Of a stretch of DNA of 64,000 nucleotides, positions 24,478 through 35,900 are shown one piece after another. Under the pieces are notes generated by a model, which saw only the letters and a list, made by a program, of their open reading frames with translations, had not been told where the DNA came from and made no database searches. The stretch is from Chlorocebus sabaeus. Taxonomy: Eukaryota > Chordata > Mammalia > Primates > Cercopithecidae. The number at the start of each line of letters is the position of its first letter. The first letter of the stretch is position 1. Where the stretch lies: the NCBI RefSeq assembly GCF_047675955.1, contig NC_132928.1, forward strand, positions 51,206,889-51,270,888, in the 5' to 3' direction. The position numbers and the translations under genes were made by a program.

Positions 24478-25020
24478 TGTTTCTTGCTGAGTAACAAATT
24501 ACCTCAAGACTTAGCAACTTAAAAACAACAAGCATTTATTATTTCACAACTGCTGCAGGCCAGGTGTCCAGGAGAAGCTTAACTGAGCGGTTCTGGCTCA
24601 GGATCTTCTCAGGCAGTTGCAGGCAAGAGGTTAGCCAGGGTTGCCATCATCTGAAGGCTCTACTGGGGCTGGAGGATTCACTTCCAAGTCAAATGGCTCA
24701 CTCAAATGGCTATTGGCAGGCGGCCTCAATTTCTTGCCATGTAGCCTTCTTCACAGGATTGCTTGGGCGTCCTTACAACATGGCAGCCAGCTTCACCCAG
24801 AATGAGTGTCCAAGAGAGAGCAAGATGGAAACTACCATGTCTTCTATGACTTAACCTCAGAAGTAATACACATCACTTCTGCCACGTTCCATTCATTAGA
24901 AGCAAGTTGCTCTGTCTAGCCCACAGTTAAGAGGAGAGGAATTGAGTTCCTCTTGAAGGAAAGAGTATAAAAGGAGTATTAAATAATTTGTGGGCCTAGT
25001 TTAAAACCACCACAGCACAG
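24478..25020 (+). repeat. Old mammalian interspersed repeat, family unassigned
   Basis: CTGAGTAACAAATTACCTCA, then CATTTATTATTTCACAACTG, CATCTGAAGGCTCTACTGGG, CAACATGGCAGCCAGCTTCA and TTAGAAGCAAGTTGCTCTG form a familiar repeat order. Confidence 0.6.
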
Positions 25021-25097
25021 AACTGAATAGTGCAGTGTTCCCAAGTGTTTGGAGGCTTGATAGTCAAGGGACAGGGTCTGGGAAGTCCCCTTTGATG

Positions 25098-25553
25098 GGC
25101 AGAGTAACATCCTGCAAAGATGTCCATGTTCTAAGTCCCTGAACCTGTGAATATGTTATGTTACATGGCCAAAGGGAATTAGGGTTGCTAATTGGTTAAC
25201 CTTAAAATAAAAAGATTAGTTCAGATTATCCAGGTGGGCTCAGTGTAATCACAAGAGTCCTTAAACGTGGAAGCAAGAGGCAGAAGAGTCAGTGTCAGAG
25301 TGATGAGGCACGAGAAAGATCCCATGGCCATTGTTGGCCTTGAAGATGGGAGGGACCATCAGCCAAGGAAGGCAGGTGGCCTCCAGAAGCCAGGAAAGGC
25401 CAGGAGCAGATTTTCCCCTAGAGCTTCCAGAAGGAATGCCGTTGTGCTGTCACCTTGATTTGAGCCTAATATCCATGTTAGGCCCATTTCTTGTTGTCTG
25501 AAGCCATTAAATTTGTGGTGATCTGTGACAGCAGCAATAGGGAACTAATACAG
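25098..25553 (+). repeat. Old LTR-type interspersed repeat
   Basis: GATGTCCATGTTCTAAGTCC, TATGTTACATGGCCAAAGGG, AGCCAGGAAAGGCCAGGAGC, TGTTGTCTGAAGCCATTAAA and AGGGAACTAATACAG are typical of an MLT/ERVL-like LTR; the exact family is not certain. Confidence 0.6.
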
Positions 25554-25794
25554 AGCTCTGCCCACCCTTCTCCTTTTCCCCATTTCTGATCCATTTCTGC
25601 TTTCATCACATGCTTATGATTATTGTACTTATTTCTACACTGTCCATATTGTTATTCTGCATGTTTGCCATCTCACCTTTAAAGCTATAAGCTCCTTGTA
25701 AACAAGGCCTACATGTGTTTTGAGTTTTGTTTTTTAAATGTTTATTTGAAGCACCAAATACATTGCTCATCAATTTGCAGCCACTAAGAACTTG

Positions 25795-26586
25795 ACCTGG
25801 AGAAAAGGGAATACTTGTCCACTGTGGGTGGGAATGTACGGCCACTATGGAGAACAGTTTGGGGGTTGTTCCTCAAAAAACTAAAAATTGAGCTACCATA
25901 GATCCAGCAGTCCCACTGCTGTGTATATACCTACAAGAAAGAAAATCAGCATATTGAAGAGATAGCTGCACTCCCATGTTTGTTGCATCACCTTTCACAA
26001 TAGCCAAGATTCGGAAGCAACCTAAGTGGCCATCAACAGATGAATGAGGAAGATATCATACACACACAGAATGGAGGACTATTCAGCCATAAAAAGAATG
26101 AACTCCTGTCATTTGCAACAATGTGGATGGAACTGGAGATCATTATGTTTAGTGAAATAAGCCAGGCACAGAAAGACAAACATCACATGTTCTCACTTAT
26201 CTGTGGGATCTGAAAATGAAAACAATGAAACTCCTGGATACAAAGAGTAGAAGGATGGCTACCAGAGGCTGAGAAGGGTAGTGGGGGGCTTGGGGGCAAG
26301 GTAGGGATGGTTAAGGGGAACAAAAGATAGAATAAATAAGACCTACTATTTAATAGCACTACAGGGTGACTACAGTCAATAACTGTACATTTCAAATAAC
26401 TTAGAGAGTAATTAGATTGTTTGTAACTCAAAGGATAAATGCTTGAAGGGATGGATACCCCATTCTTCATGGCATGCTTATTTCACCTTGCATGCCTTTG
26501 TCAAAATATTTCATGTACCCCATAAATATACACACTTACTATGAACCCACAAAATTAACCATAATAATAAAATTCCAAAAAAAAAA
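25795..26586 (+). mobile_element. L1 LINE 3' end with A tail
   Basis: CTGTGGGTGGGAATGTACGG, CCAGCAGTCCCACTGCTGTG, TGGCCATCAACAGATGAATG and CATGTTCTCACTTATCTGTG are the 3' part of an L1, and it ends in an A-rich tail at 26577-26586. It is 5'-truncated, as most L1 copies are. Confidence 0.88.
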
Positions 26587-26601
26587 GAACTTGGCCAGTT
26601 A

Positions 26602-26607
26602 TTTATT
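26602..26607 (-). terminator. Candidate poly(A) signal of TEX35
   Basis: AATAAA on the minus strand, about 190 bp past the TEX35 stop codon and just before the L1 tail. Spacing is right for a short 3' UTR. Confidence 0.5.
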
Positions 26608-26796
26608 AGATGGTAGAAGCAGCCAGCTTAGCGAAGAGATGAAACAAGGAGGAACTGGTGTGAAATAAAATATGAAATCCCATAATTCCTCCTCCTTCAA
26701 ATTGAAGCCAAAGAATCACACCGAGGGCAGGACAGTTTCTGAAACACTGTTTGCTCTGTATCTTCTTTACTCTCATTTCAAGCTGGCAGTTAAGCT

Positions 26797-26912
26797 TCAC
26801 CTTCCCTCAGTCTGGGACTTTGGAGCAGGCACAGCGTGGCCCACAGAAGGTTGGGTGGTCACTGGCTCCTCTCCACCTTTGTAAAGGCCTGAGGCCTCTG
26901 AAGGAAGGTTCC
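26797..26912 (-). CDS. TEX35: TEX35 exon 9 (last coding exon)
   Basis: The acceptor is CCCTAAAG. In the recognised frame it gives 37 residues from NLPSEASGLYKGGEE to the TGA at 26799-26797. Joined to exon 8 as it stands in this window, the frame is shifted and stops at the TGA 26809-26807 after 34 unrelated residues. Confidence 0.85.
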
Positions 26913-29900
26913 CTTTAGGGGTGGAGGGAGGGAGAGGAAACCTTCAAGGGGGTGAGAAGGGTGATCTCCAGAACCCAAGAAAGCCACCCAGTTCCTATGA
27001 GCAGCAGGGACCTGAGTCCTGCTTGGTGACAAGACCTCAGAGGGGTGTGGTGTAGGCAGAACTCAAGGCCCAGGGGTTCCCTGCATCACCCAAGACACCC
27101 GGGCCCCATGCACAGGTGGAAGCTGATTATGTGGAGGGAGCGAGCGGGCGGGCCAGGCAGCAGGGTCTCTCCTGAGACCACACAGACTGATGTCTGCTAT
27201 CCTCAGGGGCCCTCCCCATGCTCTAACCTGGGACCTTTGCAGACCCAGGTAGAATGGAGGGAGCTGGTGGTTGGGAGGACCCTAAGATGACTAAGATGGA
27301 ATTTCCCACCAATCCATCAGGAAGCAGGGGGAAGTGTTGGAGTCTGAAATACACTGATATAGAACCAAAAAGAATCGACCTCCACACACTCGAGTTTTGG
27401 ATTGGAACTCAAAACCATGACATCCCCTTTGGCTTTGAATGAAGGCTTTTAATCTCCAATGGAGGCCTGGGGTCGGGGTGCTATTTAAGAGGACAAGAAG
27501 CCCTGACTGTGCAGCTTAAGGAGCGGGGAGGTGAGGAACTGGACCTGCTGGTAGGTTCTGCGGCTGCGCTAGGTTGGAAACATATTCGATGTCACTGGGG
27601 TTGAGGTACAGATAAATCAGAAGGCAGCTCCAGAAGCCAAGGGTGAAAAGGGTGCCCAGACTTGGTGTGAATATTTCCCGCTGGATGGGGAGAAAGGGCA
27701 GGACCTGAGGCAAGGTCAGTTCCGCCGCTGGTGGTGCACCCTCCCCACCGTGGGAGCCCCAGGCAGCAGCCTCTAGGCTGGGCGACCCAAGTCCTCCTTC
27801 CTGGTGCCACATCCTCTACGACTGAGTGTGCTGGGTGGCAGCGTCTGCTAACAGTCCCTACTCCCTGCACAGCCTCAGGAGGGGTGTGATGTGAATGCGG
27901 CTGGGAGCACATGGCCTTGGGGAAAACAAGGCACCCGACTGAGACAAGGCACATCTCGTATGGATCTACCTACCCCTGATTGTCGTTGTTCTTTAGAGCA
28001 CACAACAAACATTTCTCCTGCAGAGGACAGAAACGGCACAAGAAAGATCAGTTTCCCCTGGTCCAAGGAGGGCAGCCTGCGAGGAGCCTCATCTGCCCTT
28101 GCTAAAGGGAAGGACAGAATAAGAGGGTGGAGCCGGCGGGCAGGCGCATCCAGGGGCAAGTCCTGCACGGTCACAGCTAAGGAGGCGCCACTGGCCTAGA
28201 AGGCAAGACAGGTCAGGGAGGGCGCAGGCTCGGGCGCACCCAGAAGTCCTTTCACTATGATACAGCACAAGCTTGGGGAAGTCACCAGGGAGCAGGAGCC
28301 AGGGGCCTGGCACCAGTGCTGGGCTCGGGCAGGGCTTCACTTACACAGCAGGGCCCGCACTCATGAAGGGGATCCAGTGAGCCCTGTTTTTTTTGTGGTG
28401 CCATCGTCTTCTTGTGAAGAGCACAGGGTGCTCCATTGGCTCCACCGGCTCCATCCATTTTCTTGGGCCTGAGCTGTGGTTCTCTGTGAGTCTTTCCCAT
28501 CAGCCTGAGTTCCTGCTGTTCCTTTGGTGCTCTTCTAAGGGGGCTGGGGGAGGAGGGCCGGGGAGGGGCGGAGAGTTGGGGAGACATTTTCCAACATGAC
28601 AAGGAGATAACCAGTACACAGGTGGCCGTGGAAGGCCTTGACTCCAAGTCACAGGGGCAGTAGGAGCCAAGACAACTCCTCCAAGAGTCTGGGTGTCCTC
28701 TGAACCCAAAAGGGATTCAACAAAGGGAAGGGAGGAGACCCTTTAGGGATGAGGAGAGACGAGTGCAGGTTACACTTACAGCTTATAGTTCTTCTGTGTA
28801 TTTATTAAAATGTCCATCTTCTCATCCATATCTTTCTGCATTTCCTTCAAGAGAGAATTCAGAACTAGCGTCTGCATTTTGAAGGGCTTTGGAAATACCT
28901 TCCTCCCGCCTCTCTGCAAACCATTCTGCGTCTTACTTCCTCAAGAATCCTCACTAGACTTGGGTGAGGTGGCTTTTGGAGGGTCCGTGACATGTACAGC
29001 TTCTCCCCTTCCTCATCCCCATTCCCCAATGAGACGAAAGCACAGGCAGAGACATTAGGGGACTTTTCCAAAGTCTCTAGGTGAGCCAGAGGCCAGCTAC
29101 TGTTTTACCTGATCTCACACTTTGGATAAAACCAATGCTTGTCTTGGTTTGATGCCTATAAAATGATGGGACCAAGAAGATCAATCTTGTGACCCCCAAA
29201 GACACTTTGCAAAGTTTTGACCCTTGCCATGCACTCAGATCCTACGTATTTGTGTTTGCTTCATCTTTTACCTAATTCCTGGCAAAGATGGTCAACAACA
29301 AGTAAAACTGACAGCAGCTAAACGGATACATCGCATGTATTATTCACTCAGAACAGAAAGAATAATACAATCTTGACAAAGTTTTGATCTGTAAAATTCG
29401 ACCTGGGTAAATCGAATGGAAATAGTGGACATTCTAAGATGGTAGAAGCCACAATTGACAATATTTGTTACAGATAAAAACAGGTTTGAGTTGTCATAAA
29501 ATAGAAATAAAAGGAATTTATTCCAATAAAATAATTTTCATTAAAAATGAAAGATTTGGTAACAGTTTAATTGATGTACTATAGAAAATTGATCAATAAA
29601 TTACACTGTCTGCATAGAAATGATTTCATAAAATGCCTTCTTGAAAAGCATTTTTAAATGTTGATACAAATTTGAATAAAATATTTGTATTCATAGAGTC
29701 AAAATATCCTTGAAGTCAATGTCCCCTAGGTCCAAAACATCAGAGTCAAAATGTCCCATATTCTTACATGTTTCACCAACATGTACCCCTTCAAAATCAT
29801 CATGTTCCAAACCGATTTCATTTTCCCAGGCTAGCTCTATCTCCCCACTGGCATTGTCATTGTCACCACTTTCTTCTAATCATCCAGATTAAAATTTGGT

Positions 29901-32900
29901 GTCATCACGGGTGCTTGCCTCTCGAGACTTCAGTCTCTGTACTGAATCGGTCACCAGGAACTGTTATTTTTCCTTCAGTGCATCTTTCAGATTTATCTTT
30001 TCCTTCTTTCCCTACACCTGGTCCAGCTCTGGTCTTCCTACTGCCAGGCATCTCCACCTGCTCCCCGGGCCCCGCCCAGGCAGCCTTGTGAACAAACACC
30101 TGCTGGGCTAAGCTTTTTGAAGTGCTGCTCCCAGCATGTTCTTTGATTAAGACTCTCCAGAGGCCTCTTGCTGCTCACAGAACCAAGTCCTAGCTTGTCT
30201 GCGTGTCTTTCAAAAGCCGTCATTACCTACAGCCTTTGTGCCCATTCATTTTTTTCCCCCTCAGTTTCCCCCAGTGGTCCCACTTCATGACTGATCCCCG
30301 TGCTGACCACCATATACAATAGCTCCTCCTGCCTCCTGCCCTGCTCAAGCTGTTCCCCTGCCTGAAATCGCCTCCTTTATGCCTTTCCATACCCAGCCTC
30401 CCCATCGACAAAACACTTACTTTGTTTGGATTTTAACAGAGAAATAATTAATGCATGCCCTTTGTAGAAAATTTGGACAACACATAGGGATATAAAAATA
30501 TTCTCATCCAGAAATAACTGCTATGAACCCCTCTGGTATATTTTTTTCCAGTCTTTTTTCTGTATATTTACTTCTTTTTTTTTTTTTTTTACCTAGCTGA
30601 GATCAGCCTATGTATATTACTTGCATCTTGTTTTTTTAGTTCTCATTATAAATATTCTTTCTAAACATTTTCTTTAATAGTTCCTAACTTTTATTATATA
30701 AATATTTCATAATTTATTTGGCTATTCCCCTACTGTTGAAAATTGAGGTTGTTTCCAAATTTTTATTATTACAAATAATCCTGTGATGAACGTCTTTTCA
30801 TGTATACCCATGATGGCGTTTCTGATTATTCTCTTAGGTTAAATTCTGAGAAGTGAAATTGATAAATCAAGAGATTGGTTTTTTTATATCTATTGTCTAA
30901 CTATGTTCCAGTTTTGTACAAATTTGCACTCTAACAGCATAAGAGCATTTATGTCTCGTACTATAATTGTCATAAATTAAAATTTTGCTTATTTGAGTGT
31001 AACAATAATTGTTCGTTTGCATGTATTTAATTATGATGTCAGGCCTTCATTAATATGTTTATTGCTTTTTAGTTATATTCTCTTCTGTGGATTGTCTGTT
31101 CACACTCTTGTCTATTTTCCTACTTAGTTCTTATTGATTTATGTGAACTTCACATGTTATGGATAAAAACCTTTTTTCTGTGCTTACATTTGTGGAAAAA
31201 TGTTCCCCCAAACTGTTTTTTAATTCTGTAAATATAAATGATTTTTGTGTCATAATTCTTTTAAAAAATCTTACATAGCTAAATATATCAATATTTCCTT
31301 TGTAATTGCTTCCATTGTATTTATATTTAGAACTTCCATTTACATATTTACTTAAAATTTCTTCTTATTGGTTTTTATTATTTAAAATCACTTCATAGAC
31401 TATTTAACTTTACAGTGTTACCTGGCTTAAGGGTTTTCTTCATATAGTCAAACAATGTTTCTAATATTACTACCTAATCCTTTCCTTCTCACTGACATCA
31501 AAAAATCACCTTTATCATATTGTAAATTCTATAGAGCTGTGGTTCTCAGTCTTGAGTATACACTGGAATCATCTGGGCAACTAAAAACCACTGGCGCCTG
31601 GACTTCGTTCTAAGAGCTTCTGACTTAATTGTTATGAGGTGTAGCCTGGACATGGGGAGGGCGTAGGGGAAAGGCTTTCCAGGTGATTCTAACGTGTAGC
31701 CAAGGTTAGGAACTGCTGCTAAAGTGTTTAGGACCTGGATCTCATCCACGGGCAAGCATCTGAATCAAAATGGAGTTTTAAGCAACTCCGGCCCACCCTG
31801 GAGATGTTTATTCAGTTCCTCTGGAAAAGGGTGTCAGTAAATAGAGTTTTAAAATTCTCACAACTGATTCTCATTACATCCCAGGCAGAGAGGCTGTTGA
31901 GGCATTATCTATTCCATTTCATTCATGTGTTTGGTTATCCTTGGACTGATTTAATAACTTTGTTTTTATAGTGAATTTTGATATCTGGTAAGGCTAGTGT
32001 CCCCTTACAGCTCTTGAACAATGGGTAGCTATTTGCTTTTGCCAGTTCATGCCTCTACATCAGTGCTTCTCAATCTTTCCCCTGGGAACTTGTCTAAAAT
32101 ACAAGGGCCCAGCACCATCTGAACATGAGTCCAGGCTCTGTTTTATTAGTGTTCCAGGCGATCCTGAAACACACCACATGTTGTGAATCACTGCTCTAGA
32201 ATCTAGATCATCCTAGTAATTTTTTGAGTTAAAAAAGAATCTTATTGGGCTCTTGATGAGATTTGCATTAAGCTTCTGATGCAGTCTTCAAGGCTTAACT
32301 TGAGACTTACTTTCTCTATAAGGACTTCGCTGCTTACTCCAACTCTCATTCACTTCTCACGCCTCTAAGCCCCTAACTAGCAAACAACCAATTAAGTATT
32401 TGGCTTGCAATTCTGTCTTGCAATGGAATTTGGGACTACTAGCAGGTAATAAGCTCCTAGAGGACAGGGTCTGCTGGTATCTCTTCCACAGTTTCCAGTA
32501 TGACTGGTCCATGGAAGGCACTCAAGTAATGCTTACCTTCATAATTTCCACAAATTCATGAAGTTTATCAAAATCCTTGTCCATTAGATCCTTTATCTAA
32601 CAAGGAAGAAAGGCATGGCTTGACAAAGCACAGAGCATGTTATTGAGGTTAGTTGTGGCGTCTTTGGAGCATTTTAAGCAAAGGGCAGCAGCTGCTCCTC
32701 TAGCATGGACTAATAATGGCCTGTTAGAGTCACTTTCTTCTCAACGAATCTGTGAAGGGACTAGGGTGCAAGCACCATCAAGTCAGCACTGCCACCAGCC
32801 TTGGCACGGCTTAGATCTGGCTACCGCAAGGCTGCATGTGGAGCTCAGACCACAGCTTCAATTACACTTTCTTGCTTGATTATTCCCTTTTTTCCTAAGG

Positions 32901-35900
32901 ATGCTACAGGTGTTGGTTGTATCATAGAAATGAGAGGGTTCCTGCTTTGCAACTTGCTCAGGGGAGGCGAATAAGGAAGACGGGGTTGATCCCTGACTGC
33001 CCCTAATTTCACATTCCAAGTCAGCCCCTCTCACTCAGCTTCATCACTAAGGAGACATCACCCACCCTTATCAAAGAGACACTTTAGGGAGTCCTCAGTC
33101 ACTCAAAAATTGGATTTAGGCATCAAACAAGTAAGAAGTGAATAACCTAACACTGAAGCTCTCTGGGTATTAGGACTGAGTTACATTTTTCCATGCAATT
33201 CCTGCTTTCCTTCACTACTCAAAGTTAAGGATTGCATTTTTCCTGAAGCTACACTTTTCTTCCGTGATATGGAAGGCCTCATCTCATTACCTGTTTTATC
33301 TCCTCCATTTTCTCCTTGAGCTCTTCTCTCACTTCCCTGAGTTCATTCTGAGGAAATAAAATGGAGAAGAGGAGGAGGAAAGAAAGATCTAGGATGGAGG
33401 GGAAACTGTCAACAGGAGGAAAGAAAAGATCCTGGGGCATTGTCAGAGAAAAGCTTCCGACAGGGAGGAAACAAAGGATGTTGTTGAGACAATAGGATAG
33501 ACCAGGTGCACTGGCTGACACCTGTAATCCCACCACTTTGGGAGGCCAAGGCTGGGGGATCCCTCGAAACAAGGAGTTTGAGACCAGCCTGGGCAACATT
33601 GCGAGACCCCCCCACATCTCAAAATTAATTAATTAATTAATGTTTTAAAAAGACTATAAGACAGTGGGACCTACAGGCATCATGTCTCTGCCAAAAAATG
33701 CACAACCTGAATCTCATCATGAGGAATCCAATAGACAAAGCCAAATTGAGTGTTATCCCACAATGTAAGTGATCTGTAATCTGTAAAAATGTCAATGTCC
33801 CTAGACCAGGTGTGGTGGCTCAAACCTGTAATCCCAGCACTTCGGGAGGCCAAGGCCGACAGATCAGCTGAGGTCAGGAGTTCGAAACCAACATGGTGAA
33901 ACCCCATGTCTACTAAAAATACAAAAATCAGCCGGGCGTGGTGGCGTGTGCCTATAGTCCCAGAAAGTCGGGAGGCTGAGGCAGGAGAACTGCTTGAACC
34001 TGGGAGGCAGAGGTTGCAGTGAGCCGAGATCGCACCACTGCACTACAGCCTGGGTGACAGAGGGAGACCCTGTCTCAAAAAATAAAATAAAAATAAATAA
34101 ATGTCAGTGTTCCCAAAGACAAAGAACTGTTCTGTTCCAGATTATAGAAAAGACACCTGGTAATTAGAGGCAATGTGTGATCCTGGATCAGACCCTGGAC
34201 CAGAAAAAGTCTCCTTTCTGTTGTTAGGAAATACATGTGTGGGACAACTGGTGAAATGAGAACAAAGGCTATAGATGAGTGTTGTCTCTGTGTTAACTTC
34301 CACATTTCAGTAATTGCACTGTGCCTACATAAGAGGCTATTCTTGTATTTAGGAAATAGGCACTGAGGACTTGGAGAAAACTTACTCTCAAGTGGTTTGG
34401 AGTATAGACATGCCTCCGAGTTCACGCACTCACCTTTAGGTCCTGTGTCACTCCTGCTTTGGTAAACCGCCCTTCTTGTTTAACTGCTTTGTAATCAAAT
34501 GTCTGCGGATTGAAACAGGAACACAGACTGTTGGGAATTGCAGAGGGGGTGGAAGTGCAGAGGCAGAAGAGATCCCCCGTGTTTCTGTTCCTCCCTCACG
34601 GCTAGGGCAAGGGGAAAGCTGGGGGCCCCACCTGTGCAGAAGGTTCCTCTCTCCTCCTCCCTCTTTCAGCTCATCTGGTTCCACTCCCCTGCTGGCCCAC
34701 AGGGCCTCGGCTCCTTTTGTCCCTGGAACAGCCAGGCTCATTCCCACCTTGGGCCTCAGTGCATGCTGCCTCCTCTGCCTAGAAGGCTCTTACTCTGCCT
34801 TTGCAAGGCCAGCGTCTTGTCCTTCAGCTCTCAGCTCAAAGGAAGGCTTTTCCCTACCACCCACTTTACGGCAGCCACTAGCCACGTCTCCTGTCTTCAT
34901 TCCCAGAAGAGCAGGTGATACTGCTGAATGAGTCCTGTTCATTTATGCATCTGATTGGTTACAGTGTGAAGTTTTATGAGAGCAAGAACTCTCAGTGCCG
35001 CACCTGGCACAGGTCTTGGCCACTAGGATCAGCAAATGACCCCTGACTCCAGGTCACTTCCCCATGGATCTCAGGCCTCGCTGCTGGCATGGCCTCAAAA
35101 GAGCTTCTTACTTTGGTTGGCTCTGGCTTCAATTCCAGGCAAACTGCCTTGTAGTTCTTGCTCTGCCAAAAGAGGAGACTGGGATTCAGCCTGGCAGACA
35201 TCAGGACTGGGGAGGAGAACATCTGGCCCTTGCACGGGAACCCTGCAGCCCCGCCCCCCTCCCCGGCCCCCCCACCCCACCATGCAACCCTGCCTACCCA
35301 ACTGGCTTGAGCTCAGGCTCACAGACCCCGCAGCACCCGGATCCGATTCCTGACAACTCACATCTTGTGGTGCTGTCCTCTTCCTATGGGTGTGTGTCTG
35401 CCTGTTTCGCAGGCAGCCCTGTCCCTGCTGGAGGGGCCAGCGTGGAGACAGCACTTTAGGATAACTAGAAGCAAGCCCCAGAGTGTTGTTTCCAGAGCAA
35501 GGGCTTTGGCCACAGGCAGATTTGCGCTCTAATCTCAGCTGACCGCTCTACTAGCTCTGTCATTTTGGGTGAGTTGCTTAGCCTCTCTGAGCCCCCATTT
35601 CCTCATCTATAAAATCGAGGTGATGATCATACTTATCTAATAAGGTTATTCTGAGCCTTAGCCTTGCTAGTTAGATGCGGGCCTGGCAGGCCTGGCCTGG
35701 GCCGTGGAACCATGAGTGCTCCCTCGGCAGTGCTCCTCGTCCCCAGAGGGAGGCAGCAGAGGCCTCTGTCCTTCCCACCCCAGGGCCAGGTATTAATCTC
35801 ACACCCCGTCCAGACAGAGAGGCTGCTTTATGCTCAGAACAGAGAAAAGAAAAAAAAAAAAAAAACACAACAGAGATTCATGGGAGCGTTCTCTGTATCC

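Noticed and set aside
34448..34747. 99-codon minus frame starting MGMSLAVPG
   Set aside because: Only its last part (34502-34434) is real, as TEX35 exon 3 in another frame. The rest is intron.
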